This document shows positions 44,900 to 57,894 of a stretch of 64,000 bases of DNA, piece by piece. How positions within the stretch are numbered: the stretch's first letter is position 1; every line of letters begins with the position of its first letter. The notes beneath the pieces were generated by a model. It had not been told where the DNA came from, did no database searches, and was given only the letters and a program-made list of their open reading frames with translations. This stretch comes from Spinellus fusiger (lineage: Eukaryota; Mucoromycota; Mucoromycetes; Mucorales; Phycomycetaceae), in assembly GCA_025094145.1 (NCBI GenBank), contig JALLLS010000050.1, positions 186,001 to 250,000 of the forward strand. The letters are read 5' to 3'. A program made the translations under genes and the position numbers.

Positions 44900-46276
44900 T
44901 TATAGTATAGGCACCGATCTTTTATAAATCTCTTTTCGCACTTGTTCTTGAATAAATGCAATGGTCTTTGACACTTCTGGAAAATCAATACTAGAACTAT
45001 AAAAGAAAAGAAAAGACAATGAGTTGTAAAAAATAAAAAAAAACTTCCTATTTACCTGTCTTTGCATTCAATAGACTGAATGGGTAGCACCAGACGAGAG
45101 GTACCTGTACATACATCAATCATTGTTTTGTTTTGTTTTGTGCTTTTCTATTACTCACTTGTAAGGAAACAACCCTCCCATGCTCCATCTTTTGCATCTT
45201 GTAGTCTTGGAAATTCCCATACATAGTCAATGCCGTGTTCTTGGCACACAAACAGAACAATCTTCATAACAGTACCTAGTAATACGTGCTCAAGAGAAGC
45301 AGATACTACCACAGGTTTATTATTACGCCATTGTACTGCATAGAAATTGGAAGCCATTCCCTCATAAATATTTCCCTCATTATCTGTCAACAAGACCTCG
45401 TTGATATCCTCTGGCTTCTGATTCTCTAGTCTTGCACGATCTCTTTATGAAACAGTAAGTAGTTGAACTTGTTTTGTGTGTGTGTGTGTGCATTTTCGGC
45501 TTGCATGTCTTTTTCTTTTCTTCTTTACCTCACCCACTGAGAATCTTTGATACAAGGCGTATTTCTCATTTCTATCTCTGTCTGTACCTTGCATCGATGT
45601 TGTGCTTGTGAAGCCAATTCAGTGATATGGGCAGCAAAGCATGGTTGCTGTGACTAGTTCCTATCTTCATCAGCAGTGGCTCTACTTTTATTACTTGCCT
45701 CTTCTGAATAGCTCACTACAACAGATACTTTAGACTCTTCAACAGTAGGGTTCTTTTCGTAATAGTATGATAGTCCACAACGTAACATAGGTAACAGTTG
45801 GTTTTCAAGTTCACCCATGTCTTTGAAGTTAGCCATCGTGGCTTGGATAGCATCTTCAATAGTGTTGTTGTCTGAAAAGCGTAAAAGAGCAAGAGAGCTG
45901 GCAATACGCTGACAGTGGCTCCTTAGTTCCATAATAGAGTGTTTTTCTACTGTACGCATACCAGTATAGGCACCTATATAGATCCATACATCCACAGGCA
46001 GACAGATAGGTAAAGACATAGACTAAGAGCACAGGTTGTTGGATGAGTCTTACCTCTGGGATAGCTTTTGATAAAATTATTAAACGAAGTATTTCCTAGG
46101 GCTGTTTTGTAGTGAGGCACTTTGGCACACGGATTTGTCTGTTCAATCACCACTGCACAGATCGTGTTAGTTGTCTCTATCTATCCCTCGTTGCACTCAC
46201 AACTTGACAGCATAACAGAATATAGTCTATAGGTGAACACACGTTGAGTTGGAAAAAGGTGTCTTGCACCAAGCAT
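44900..46276 (-). CDS. Class IV (fold-type IV) PLP aminotransferase, 326 aa
   Basis: Seven minus-strand exons join in phase: 46276-46201, 46152-46054, 45973-45717, 45647-45529, 45442-45159, 45104-45056 and 44996-44900. The N-terminus MLGARHLFPTQRVFTYRLYS is Arg-rich without acids, so a mitochondrial presequence is likely. Family features: GAYTGMRTV, the PLP lysine in IKDSQWVRDRARLE (about Lys178), NEVLLTDNEGNIYEGMASNF and the C-terminal CFLTSTSRLVLPI. Class IV enzymes include branched-chain aminotransferases, aminodeoxychorismate lyase and D-amino-acid transaminases. The lysine block resembles a eukaryotic subgroup of unsettled substrate, so none is assigned. The third donor (gtgagc at 45716) was chosen for phase and is the least certain junction. 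Confidence 0.85.
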
Positions 46277-46751
46277 TGTCTTTCAGTTGTACGTGACAGA
46301 GCGGTGCTTACGGATAAACTCCCCTTTTATTTTATTTTCTATTCTTCCCCTTTTTTGTTAGCGAATTGGTGTTTTACTCTATTTCCTGTACAATTATCGC
46401 TGTACTAGTCATAGTGCATAGGTCTTAATATATTACTCTATAAAACAGACCCACTTATTTCAGATTTATCTGCTACTCTTGCTCTATTTAAATTCAAGTT
46501 AACTAATAAATATTCATTGTTTTATTTATTTATTGGCCAATCTTTTTCTTGCTAATAGTGTGCCAATAAAGTATGAATAAAGTGTATATGGACTACCTAT
46601 CAGTTGGCATGACTTGTTTTATATGGTGTGGACGCTTGATCAGTCCATTCTGTTGGGATTGAAGATGTGTAAATGTAGTCTAATGGCACTTATCAATGTA
46701 CTTTGAGGTATACCCTCTACTGCTTAGTAGTACGTCATTGAATTCCATAAT

Positions 46752-46791
<40 letters not shown>

Positions 46792-47891
46792 TAAAGAGCT
46801 TATGTATGTAGTCTAAAAACAACTCGAGTCAAGGCTATTCAATAAGTAACAAAACTTCTTTCTTTAGTTATAGCCTACAGAATATACAATTTATCTTTTT
46901 ATAGATAAAGAAATTAAACAATCCCCTGTCGCCCTCAACACTTATACTTTCTATAGGCTACCTAATGTAAAAGGACAAAATGAGTCGTTATTATCAATGT
47001 GTTCATCATTCATGACCCAAAGCATGCATTCTTGTTTATCATTGGCTTATTGATTTCCTTCTTTTCTGTTGTGAACCTATGATCAGTGCTGTTTTCTATA
47101 GATTCATGAGAATGAATTCATGTAGGATGCAGTGGGAATAATGATGTATAACGATAAGTGATAATTAATATGTAATAAACCATTATCAATGATACGTAAT
47201 AATTAATAGGTAACAAGCCATTATCAATGATACGTAATAAGTAATAGGTAATGGATACAATAATGCACATAATAACTACACTGCACTTTATTCTCCGTCA
47301 ACATTTGATGCCATTGACAAGACAATTGAGTGTATCCAGTATCAATCATAGACTACTAAGCATTCAATACAAGTTATCAAGTACTAATGACAAGATATTC
47401 CACATTATTTACCATCCCTACGGACTTGAGTTTCTCCACCTTGCCTGTAGCCTAGAAAGAAGCTTATTCACTACTGCCTTTTTGCCTATAGTCACATTTC
47501 TTACTTTGACTGTCTATCACTATAGAACATGGACTGATTCTCCCTTTACTACTATTTATGACTGCATTGATTTGGATTCACTTAACAATAGAGCATTTCT
47601 CTTCTTTGGTAGTCACAACAATTTGTGCCATTCTTCTTGCGCACTATTCAAAAAGAACAAAAAACCCTTTTTCTTTCTTTTCCTCTTCCTCCCTCTTCCT
47701 CCACCTCTTCTTCAAGATAAGAAAGAGAAAAAGAAAACAGAAAAAGAAGGATTTAGCGCTCTGTCAGTTTAACTCGCTCTTCTGTTTTTCTTTTGTGTGG
47801 CCATCTCTGTACAACCAGAACCTCCATCGATCCTAGAAAACGCACCCTCACTCTTACGCACTACTCGTCTTTTGTTCTTTTTCTTTTCATC
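46277..47891. other. Intergenic stretch with microsatellite and tandem repeat
   Basis: Holds an (ata)n run at about 46753-46790. A roughly 43-bp tandem repeat at 47150-47250 has taataggtaa and ccattatcaatgatacg units. An ATG-initiated 173-codon frame at 47251-47772 is mostly a translated AT/CT-rich promoter and has no domain; it could be a real orphan but I do not score it as a gene. 47640-47890 is pyrimidine-rich and should be the ataxin-2 promoter. Confidence 0.5.
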
Positions 47892-50800
47892 ATGGCATTT
47901 TCAAACACAAAACAAGGAAAGAAGCAAGACCCCAACTATCCAAAAACAAACGCAAGGTAAAAGAAAACAAAGAAAAACAAAGAAAAACAAAAAAAGAGAT
48001 TGGTGACATGATGCTGACAAGTCTTGCGTAGTCGTGGAAATCATAAGAAATGGGGTCCATCGAACAATGGTGGACGTCATGCACCTTACGCGTCTACCAT
48101 GACACCGCCATCAGGAGCTCCATTGAAAAGAACCGAGTCCTATGCAGAGAACTCAGATGTCGCTAAAAAGATGCACGAAAGAATGCTCTTTCTATTGGTG
48201 CATCTCACAGTAAGACTGAAGAAAGAAAGAAAGAAAGAAAGAAAAAGATACAAACAGCAAAGACATTGACTTGTAGACATTTCTATGTGTTAGGGAAGCA
48301 GAGTTCAAATCACTGTTCAAAATGGTACCAAGTTTGAAGGCATTTTTCACGGTGCTTCTTCAGAGGGAGATCTTGGTGTCTCACTAAAGATGGCTCGAAA
48401 GATATACGATCCTGCTCCTCCTACAGAGAATGAAAAGACAAACCCATACCCCGTGCAAAAAACACTGTTGATTGTAGCCAAGGATCTTGTAGAAATCACT
48501 GCTACTGGTGTTGATCTGACTATGGGAGAGCATCCTAAGCAGGAACGTGACAGTAAGTGAGCAGTACTACAAAGCAGAACATGAAAAAAGAGAAAAAAAA
48601 AGAGAATTGACGAACAAGAAATAAGCTTTCAAAACCGACACGGATATTAGCAATAAACTCGAATTTAAAGAACGTGAATTACATCGATGGAGTCCAGAAG
48701 TACAACCAGATGCCTTGGAATCCTTGGAGGAAATGGACACTCTGGCTGGAACTGCAAAATCGTGGGATCAGTTTGCTGCTAATGAGAAGCTATTTGGACT
48801 CAAGACAGACTTTGATGAGGAAATTTATACTACACGTATTGACCGTTTGGCACCTGGCTACAAGGATCGTGAAAAGAAAGCCATTGAGATGGCCAATGAA
48901 ATACAAAGGGTAATAGAGAGAGTCCATGAGATGAGGTACTAATATAGACTAGTCTACCACCACCAATGTGCATTTGATGGAAGAACGTGGACATATTGTA
49001 CAGGATGATGGAATGGATGAAGAGGACAGATATGGTGCTGTTGTACGTGATGCTGATCCTAACAAGTACATGCCACCTGCTCTGCGCAAGTTACAGCAAC
49101 AACTGCCTACAGGAAAGAAGGAAGTATCCGACAAGTCAGTCTCCAACCTTCCTCCCAACAGCCCTCTCCATAAGCTCACTACTGGCAGTCCAAAAGCACA
49201 GACACCTCCTCCTACCCATCACCTTCCTCCGATACGACAAGAATCGGGTGCTGCTACAGCTAAAGTAGGTGGAGACAAGGTAATACATCTGTTCTTTCTA
49301 TCGTGGAGACTGACCTGTATATAAGAAATTGGGTGATGCTACTAGTAACAAGTGCATTGAGGCTGAGATCGCCACCACCTTCCGCCAATTTGCCATGGTC
49401 GAAAAAGATAAACTCCATGCAAAGAAACAGGCTCTCCAGAAAAAAGAAAAGGACGGACGATTGGCTGAATTGGTGAAATTCCACCAGACCTTCAAACTCA
49501 ATGTACCTGTGCCTGCTGATCTTATGCCTTTACTTTCAAAAGGAAAGAAGCAGAATGGATCTCCCGATAGTGATGAGACTGCTCTTTCTTCAGACACAAC
49601 AAAGAAATCTACACAAAGAGAAACCATTGCGACTGTAGAGCCCTTGGTTGAAGCCAAACCTGTTGGCAATCCTGTTGGAAAGACACCTGTCAAATTGGGA
49701 GGAAAACCTGTTGATAGATCCACAGAAAAGCCTGCCAACAAGCCAGTGGAGAAGCCTACAACAGAACCTCATACAACAAAACCACACACAGACACCAAAC
49801 CAGCACCACCACCCACTTCCTCCGGTTTTAAATTCAACGTTAAAGCCTCCGAATTCAAGCCAAATCCTTCTGCACCCTCCTTTGTTCCTGTAAGTTGTTC
49901 TTTTCATCTGATTGTTGATAGTGGTTGGCCATCAACCAAGGCATCAATAGAGGATTGACGGGGAATTTATAGGGAAGCGCTCGTATTTCCTCGGCTGAAT
50001 CTTCTCCATTCTTTGCAGGTCGGCAATTAAAGAAAGGAGCAGCAACAGAGCATCTTTCTGTCTCTGATATCTTCACTGCACCCTTTTCTAAAGGAAAGCA
50101 TGTGAATCCCAATTCTGTGGGTAAGTCAAATCATTCTTAGGTGTGGCAGTAAAAGACAATCTTCATGCATGTACGCACCTTGAAACCATTGAGAATTAAA
50201 TCCATCGGATGATTGTATCATTAGGTCCTATCTGGCCCTTTGGATCTAAACCTTATAGGCATCAACTCAACCAGTTTGTGCATTATGATGAAGAAATGTT
50301 CACAAATTACCCTCCTCCCAACTATCCTTACGGTTATCCCCAGTACCGTTATCCTCAGGTATATCTTTATTCATCAACACAATACAGTTTAGACTAAGAA
50401 TGTCCTTGTATAGCAATATATGCCTGGCATGTCTCCTATTCCTATACAGCAACCAGGTGCGCCCTACATGAGTCCACAATTTGTACCTAATGGACCCATC
50501 AATGGTACACCTAATGTTGCTTACAGCCCACAAATGCCCAATGGATCACCTCGTAAGTAATAGAAAGGGTAGTAGGTATGAACTCAGTGCATTAATCTAT
50601 GAGTACATAAATGATCATAGATGGCTCTCCTTTTCCACAAGGCTATCCTTCACCACAGCGATCACCTATGATGCCACAGGGTATTCCACCACACCAAGTC
50701 TATCAATACCAAGGAAATGCTCCTCATGGTAAATATCACAGCACTCTAGATGGAGGTGGATAAGAAACTTACAATAGAATAGGCGGTCCTATGATGATGC

Positions 50801-51032
50801 GCTATCCTCCAGAGATGATGCCTCCTAATATGACAGGACCAGGACCCGTCATAGTCCAAAGACCTATGATGTTAGAGCCTAATGTGATGCATTATCCGCC
50901 ACAACACGATCATCTTGCCTGTAAGTTCTCTCTCTCTCTCTTATGTTTCCATGTATCATTGTACTGTTTCATCTAATTTTTGACTGTGTATATGTACTCT
51001 TTATATATATAGCTGAACTACAGACAGACTAG
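47892..51032 (+). CDS. Ataxin-2/Pbp1 homologue, 787 aa, 12 exons
   Basis: Exons join in phase: 47892-47956, 48032-48209, 48294-48552, 48626-48909, 48953-49279, 49326-49889, 49973-50120, 50225-50358, 50414-50552, 50621-50728, 50783-50920 and 51013-51032. An Lsm fold spans about 68-160 (GSRVQITVQNGTKFEGIFHG, GVSLKMARKI). LsmAD follows at about 168-262 (FKTDTDISNKLEFKERELHR, WDQFAANEKLFGL). A PAM2-type motif, KFNVKASEFKPNPSAPSFVP, ends at about 559 and should bind the MLLE domain of poly(A)-binding protein. The C-terminal third is Pro/Gln/Met/Tyr-rich. Ataxin-2 proteins regulate poly(A) tails, translation and stress granules in the cytoplasm (established). No homologous symbol is set because fungal naming differs. 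Confidence 0.95.
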
Positions 51033-51440
51033 CGACGGTTCTTCTCTTTCCTCCCTACCTCTTCCATGCACTCATTAAATGCATCACTCAATTGTAAATT
51101 GTTTATTCTCTTGTTCTCTCTCTCTCTTTCTTTTTCTTTTTTCTTTTTTCTTATTTCTCATTTTTGATAAGGTGATGACACTTCTTATTCTTCAATGAAA
51201 AAGGCACACACGCACACATACACAAAAGAACCTGCTTTGATGATAAACAGCTTATAAGCTATCTTAATATTATAGGTATAAAAAGAAGCCATAGTAGAAA
51301 GACGAGCACCAGAACATTCCATCTGTTGAAGAGTGCATATAAGAGATATACCTTACTCTGTCGATGAGAGAGAATGTTCTTATTGAGATTTCCATCTATA
51401 GTTTATACAAATACATTCAGAGGGTTTATTCTGTTCAACT

Positions 51441-53955
51441 TTATATGAGTTTATGCTGTCCCTTTTCTGCACGAGAACTATCCGTCATTTTAGCTGTTTT
51501 TGCACCAAATTGAATCGCTCTTTTCCAATTCCTGCTTGCTTCTGTTAATCCAAGAGTACGGGCAACATGGCGCAAGAGTAGTTTTTCGCCTATACCACGC
51601 TCATAACGCAAGTCCATTTTGATATGAATTGGACATTCACAAAGCCAGCGAACAACATCAGTACTAAGAAAGGGGAAGCGTACTTCTTTTCCGTGATCTG
51701 ACATGATACGATCATCTCTGCCTGTAGGATGAGAAACAGAACACAGAACACCGATGAGATGTCTGTCCTCTCCTTTTACTAATGGATGGAGTTTATTATT
51801 CAGTAACTTACCCAAATTACGGGTTGAGATTCTATCTACATCCAGTTGGGTCTAGGGTAAAAGCTTGAGGAAAAGAAACAATAGACAGCAACATAACATA
51901 ACATTACCTCCTTCATGACACCCTCCCATCCATTATGACGAAAGGCTTCTTTGTGTCGTGAATATCCACCCAGTTGCTCATCTGCTCCCAGACCAGAAAG
52001 AAGCACTCTGGCGTGGCTATGATATGTCTGTGTACTAATATCAGTATTCTACACTATGGAAAGGGCTGTGTGGGTTACCTGTTCTGTGTCTTGAATGAGA
52101 ATGACTCCCTTTCCTCTAGAAGCAAACCAAAAGGCCATGGCTATACTCTAATATATCAATAGTCAGGTATGTTTATCAGAAAATAAGCATATATACCAAG
52201 TCCATCACAGTATCCAATGGGTACATCAAATCAATAATAGCCTGTCGATGAGACATCGCTTCTTTGTAAGGAACATTGATTTCCACAAAATTCCATATTC
52301 TATTGGGTGCTATCTTTCTACTCAATACAGAAATATTCGTAGATTCATTGATAGAGTAATTAGGATTCGTATTCACCAGTGCTGATATGCATATCAACAA
52401 TAGACACACCTCAATTCAGAAACACCTGCTCTGCCTGTGATTCTGTCCGGTGTATCATACACGGACACTTCTTTTACAGGTGCAATGGCTGGGGTACTGA
52501 GTTCATCTTTTACTTCTGTTGTGTCTACTGTTCCTGGCTTCATATTTTTGGTCTTTTTGATCTTTTTAGGCTTTTGAAGTGCTTGTTCTCTTCGTGGATT
52601 CTCAAAGGCAACATTTAAGAGATCAATAGGCTCGGAACAGGGCAAATGCTGATGTGCCAGTGCAGCCAAAGAAATACAATCAAGACCTCCCGAGAATAAT
52701 ACAGCAACTCTGGCATAGGATGTTACAGTGCTAATGCAGATTGATAGAGAGTATACATGCTTTGGATGAGTATCTTTCTTCATAAGAACAGAAAGATCTT
52801 TATTATTTACCTCAAGTACGGAACATCAGCTACACGCCTACGTACAGATTCACTTAATACACGAGTGAAGTTCTGAATTGCCTTTTCCATGACGAGGTCT
52901 ATGACAGGATCTTCTTTTCTTACTTCAGTATCAATGGTATCTGGCACACATGTGTTGATTCTTGGAAAAGGTAAAGACTAATGAGAGAGAGAGAGAGAGA
53001 GAATATTAGTATTAGTATGAGTGCATGTATAAATGAACAAATTTCTTTTCTCTTTTACCATAGATAGGATATCGGATGAGGTATCTTTTTCATCAGTCCA
53101 TGGAAAGATACGCAAGGGATAACCACAAGCACTGGGTTGTTGATCTAAAGACTGCTCTGGATGAATCTCTTGTCCCAGTTGAATACAGTAAATGCTATTA
53201 GCAGGTACTTCTTCCCATAGTAAGGTGTCACTTCTTGTACTAGAGGGAGGACACACTGAACTAAGGAAGAAAGGCTGTTTCTTGTCTTTGGATGGAGTCC
53301 ATAGCAAAGATCGACGACCAAGACAGTCCCTTCCAAACCAGAGTCTATTGGTACTTTTCTACACTCCATCCATATTCCGTTAGTTCACAGGTGTCTTTAT
53401 AAATAGAGAGAGAGTGCCTGTTCCTTCTCTTTATACTATTCACCTGCCAAAATACAAAGGCAAAGGGGCCTTCTATACGTGCAAATATATCCAAAACAGC
53501 CTTCTCGGAAGTGTTATCGGATGGGATTTGGTTCAATACATCAATCAATGCTTGCGTATCATTTGTTCCTGGCTCTACCTAATAGAGGGTAATTCACTCT
53601 ACCTTCTCCTCTTCTCTTCTTTTTACAAGTACCTCTAACCCACCAAATATTTCACCGTTCCAGCTCAATAGATCGCCTGTGTGTGATTTAATAGGTTGAG
53701 GGACAATCTTTTCACCACGTAAATGCAATACAGAAGAATAGAACTGTAATTGAATTGAAGTTGTTTGACCGGGAACCTTGAGTAGGTGCATCTGCTGGAC
53801 ATCAGGTCCTTTCATGTCATGAGCTCATTGACTCTACACTCTCTGTTTTTTATTTTATTTGTAGAACTACCTCTCTTTCTATTCAACTCTTTTAAAGACT
53901 CCCATAATTCACCCTTTTCTTCCACTGTGGAAAGTGAAAAGAGAATACCACACAT
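51441..53955 (-). CDS. ASNSD1-like asparagine-synthetase-domain protein, 597 aa
   Basis: Eleven minus-strand exons join in phase: 53955-53871, 53808-53633, 53578-53444, 53358-53059, 52977-52811, 52709-52410, 52317-52197, 52147-52079, 52027-51908, 51851-51812 and 51721-51441. It starts MCGILFSLS, exposing Cys2, the nucleophile of Ntn glutamine amidotransferases; LLSWNGEIFGGLE and RLWFGRDCLGRRSLLW follow in that domain. The synthetase half has VAVLFSGGLDCISLAALAH, NRIWNFVEINVPYKEA, HARVLLSGLGADEQLGGYSR and RNLGRDDRIMSDHGKEVRF. The PP-loop reads SGGLDC rather than the usual SGGxDS. Family members (human ASNSD1, yeast YML096W) have no proven reaction. A Lys/Thr-rich insert lies around 330. The length is normal for the family. 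Confidence 0.93.
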
Positions 53956-55590
53956 ATCAGACACAAGGTTAGCTGGTTTTTTTTTAGTGATTGTTTGTGG
54001 GTCTGAAAAAGGCTTTATTTTGTTTTAATCTCAGACTGACAGGACAGCTAAAAGATACACAAGAGTATTCCATCTATTGTCATTTCAGAGTGATTATTTA
54101 TAGGGATTTGTCTCAATAAAAAGAGTGGATGTATCGATGAATATTGGCATTCAATATTTATTCTTTTGTATAGGACTTAATATCAGCTATAACACAATAT
54201 CTTTGTATAGAATTTATTGCTATTTCTCTCTCTCTCTCTGTGTGTATGTTTATATGCATGACTTTGTATGTATGTATGTATGTATGTATATATGTCTATA
54301 TCTGTGTGTGTATGGACACAGTTGCTTGTTATTTTCTTTTGGCTATTATACATGTCCATCACTTTGTCATCTTTGGGGGTTTTATGCCAAGGACATTAGG
54401 TCATTTAGGTTTAAGATAAACTCTGATTCTTTATTGGACTGATTTATAAACATTACATACTTTTTATTGTTTGTTGTTTTCTATTAGTCTGGATACATTA
54501 AGTTGTATGGGATATGTCTCTACTGAGATAATTACTGTCCTTTAGTACCACATTCTTTATTGCTTAAATCAGGGTCTTAGTTATTTAGTCTTCTTATTTG
54601 AGAAAGTGATCTTACAATAACCTGATATTCTTTTATAAAAATAATATTCATATTGTAAAGTCACTTCCTTAAAAAGGTATTCCAAATAGTTAATTTTAAA
54701 GACACCGATTAAACAAGACAGAATATAGAACTCAAGGATGATTTCATTACAAGGGAGACATCCCATACAACCTTAGTACACATAATAGGATAGCATAGAA
54801 AACAGCAGAAAATCATATAAGAGTTATGCTGAACTGTTTTAAATAATAAATAGTTTAATTAAATAATAAATAAATAAATAAATAAAAAGATAACTTTTGG
54901 CATAAAACCCCAAGACAACAAGAGAAGAACATCTCTATTGTTCTTAATATTATTATTTTTTTGGTTGAGAAATTAAAATCTCCAAATATGTATTCAATCG
55001 ACTGAATGAATTATTATAGGTCATTTTGAAACTACGATTAAAATAATATAAAGATCTCCTGGTGTGTATCAAAACAAGCACCACTGCTAATTAAAGAAAA
55101 AACAGAGTGGTTTTTATAAATCTTTTCTATTCAATTTTCTCATGTGTTATATTAGAAAATAAGAAAGAATAAAGAAGGGTTTAGATAGACATTACTCTCA
55201 CAATCTATCTTTGAGTCTACTCCAATAGTTAATCTGTATATTTCTCTATTTTAATACCAGACCACGATACCATCCTTTCCCGGACTATCATTGAGTCGCC
55301 ATTTGAATCTATTGACAAGGACATTCTTCCTTCACAACTCTTTTCCAAACAGCACTCATTGCCACATTAAGATTTAGAATACCAAAGCAGAAGAGTAGTT
55401 CGACGTCATGTCAATTTATCACAAGAGTTGAAAGAAGAAAGAATAGACCCATTATAAAACGTCATTTCCACGCCATGATAGATACGCTCAATATGTCTTG
55501 GCAGTATTTCTTTTTTTTTCTTTTTCTTTTTAAATTTTAGATAAAAAGACAGTATTTGTGCACAAGTGATTCAATTACATTCTTTCTACA
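53956..55590. other. Divergent intergenic region, ASNSD1-like and GAD genes
   Basis: 1.6 kb of AT-rich DNA with a (gtat)n run near 54264-54290, an (aaat)n run near 54865-54890 and a Fanzor right-end motif at 55050-55069. The open frames at 54125-54442 and 54581-54766 have no domain. A T-rich tract at 55508-55535 precedes the GAD start. Confidence 0.45.
55050..55069 (+). mobile_element. Solo Fanzor right-end motif
   Basis: The sequence aaagatctcctggtgtgtat is identical over its first 19 bases to the right terminus at 20418-20436 and differs at one base from 189-206. Nothing else of the element is recognisable upstream, so it may be an excision scar, a deletion product or a very decayed copy. 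Confidence 0.45.
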
Positions 55591-57406
55591 ATGGTTCTTC
55601 ACAAACACGTCAACAGCAAGAAAACTCCTTCATTGGATAGACCTCACACTCTTCATAGACAAAAGGATATATCTTTATGTTCTCTTGCTTATGGTTCACG
55701 TTATGCTACCGATGATATTCCTAAGCACAGATTGCCAGAGAAGCCCTCCGAAGCAGCTGCAGCGTATCAACTTATTCATGATGAATTGGATCTTGATGGT
55801 AGACCAGCAATGAACTGTGCTAGTTTTGGTAGGTCATAAAGAAAAAAAGAAAAAAAGATCTTTTGGTACAAAAAGTTAAGACTGACTGACTGACTGACTG
55901 ACTGACTGACTGATTTATTGATGAATGGGTCTTCATAGTGCATACTTGGATGGAACCAGAAGCAGATAAGCTTATCATGGAGAATATTTCTAAAAATTTG
56001 TCGGATCAAGATGAGTATCCTGCTACCATGCGCATCCATGCTCGATGTATTTCTATGATTGGCAATCTCTGGAACGGCAATCAAGCAATAGGAACTGCCA
56101 CTACAGGCTCTTCTGAGGCCATTATGCTCGGTGGACTGTCCATGAAAAAGAGATGGCAAAATAGACGCAGAGAAGCAGGAAAAGATGCCAGCCAACCCAA
56201 CATTATTATGGGCAACAATGCACAAGTGGCTTTGGAGAAGTTTGCACGCTTCTTTGATGTGGAGTGTCGGCTTATTCCTGTCTCTGAAGAGAGTCATTTT
56301 GTACTGGACATCCAAAAAGCAGTAGAGGCCTGTGATGAGAACACGATTGGTATCTTTGTTATTCTTGGATCTACCTACACAGGTCACTTTGAAGATGTGA
56401 GGGGTCTTTCAGATCTGTTAGATGCTTACCAAGAAAAGACTGGCATTGATATACCCATTCATGTGGATGCTGCCAGGTAAGCTCATTAAGACGTTATCTA
56501 TTAGAGTAGAGGGATACTGACTCTCGCTGTGCTTTTGGTAGTGGTGGATTCCTAGCTCCCTTTGCCTTTCCTGACCTCTTATGGGATTTCAGACTACCAA
56601 GAGTCGTCTCCATTAACACCTCTGGCCACAAGTATGGATTGTGTTATGCTGGTATTGGCTGGATTCTTTGGAGATCAGAGCAATATCTACCAAAGGAACT
56701 CGTCTTTGAATTGCATTATCTTGGAGGCACTGAGTACTCCTATACCATTAACTTCTCTCGTCCAGCCTGCTTTATGGTAGAGTATCTCACATGTGTTTTA
56801 TGTATTCAACTCTAATACCTTTTATAGATCAGTCAATACTATAACTTCCTTCGTCTTGGAGTGGAGGGATTCACGGATATTGCCTTGATGGACCTTAACA
56901 ATGCTCGTCAATTTTCTCATGCGCTAGAATCCTCGGGTTACTTTGATGTTGTATCTGACCTCCATCGACCCAAAGGCCAGTTTGGCTGGAGAAACCAAGA
57001 TGCCTCTACCAAAAAGATAGAAGAAACTGATGTGGAAGATGTTACCTATTTCAACCCTCATCTCCCTGTTGTTTCCTTCAAGTTGACAGATGCATTCAAA
57101 AAGAAGTATCCATACGTCAAACAGGCAGCTATTAGTACTTTGGTCCGTGTCAATGGCTGGATTGTTCCCAACTATCCTCTTCCTCCTAATTCCGAGTCAG
57201 TGGAGATTCTAAGAGTGGTTGTGAGAGAATCATTATCAAAAGATATGCTCAGTCGTTTGGGAGAAGATCTCTTTGAAGCCACAAAGAAGCTATCCAATGC
57301 TGAGAGTACTTTTGATTCTCTTTATCTTAGTCCTTCTCAGCACATTACTGATTTTGAGAGTGATCAGTCCATTGGCCAAGGTGGTACTTATGCCCGTTCT
57401 TGTTAA
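55591..57406 (+). CDS. GAD1: Glutamate decarboxylase, 529 aa
   Basis: Four exons join in phase: 55591-55828, 55939-56476, 56542-56776 and 56828-57406. A PLP-dependent group II decarboxylase converting glutamate to GABA in the cytosol. Family blocks are complete: [50 protein letters not shown], then [20 protein letters not shown] and the PLP-lysine block [17 protein letters not shown] (about Lys289), followed by [19 protein letters not shown]. Length agrees with fungal and bacterial GADs (about 470-580). The third exon joins across HVDAA/SGGF, confirming the splice. The first intron holds a (gact)n microsatellite. GABA-shunt function is established for the family. Confidence 0.96.
55879..55912 (+). 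repeat. Tetranucleotide microsatellite (gact)n in GAD intron 1
   Basis: About eight units of gact/ctga between the first two exons; no coding effect. Confidence 0.9.
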
Positions 57407-57762
57407 ATCAACATTGACACCCCTTTACATATCCTGCACACCTTTGCTTACACCCAGATTATTGTATCAATGCAACCATAATAAACACAAGTATACCGTA
57501 TTTCTACCTTCATTCTATTGTTTAGTCCAGTCTATCTATAGTCAAAGGGATATCTCTACCAGGGTGTCTATAGGAAGAAGGGTCTTATGTTCTTTTCTGA
57601 TGTACAACCATACCCTATTTGGCACTGCTATTGCTACCCCATTCATTCATCCAACCACCCTCACTAATAATAGTAAGGGTACACACCAGAAGATTTTTGG
57701 ATATAAAAGGGAAAAATGAAGCCACTATTACAACTCAGTCAATGGATTTATTGTTTAACATA
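57407..57762. other. GAD 3' flank
   Basis: No gene seen. It ends at the TA adjoining the left end of TIR element copy 2. Overlapping open frames here are not supported. Confidence 0.45.
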
Positions 57763-57880
57763 CACCTTTTTCGGAAAGTATTCGCACAACCTCAGAAAAA
57801 AATCGCACACTTTTTTTTTCACTTTTCGCACACTTTATATTTTACTTTTCGCACAATTTCATAAATTCTTTTTGCACAAA
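57763..57880 (+). repeat. Left terminal inverted repeat of copy 2
   Basis: Begins cacctttttcggaaag and pairs with 59168-59285. It contains four to five spaced gcaca motifs, likely transposase contacts (inference). Confidence 0.9.
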
Positions 57881-57894
57881 ATGTGGGAAATTTA

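Noticed and set aside
47251..47772. 173-codon ATG frame upstream of the ataxin-2 gene
   Set aside because: No domain, hydrophobic and Lys-rich composition dictated by AT/CT tracts, and it covers the expected promoter. A real orphan cannot be excluded.
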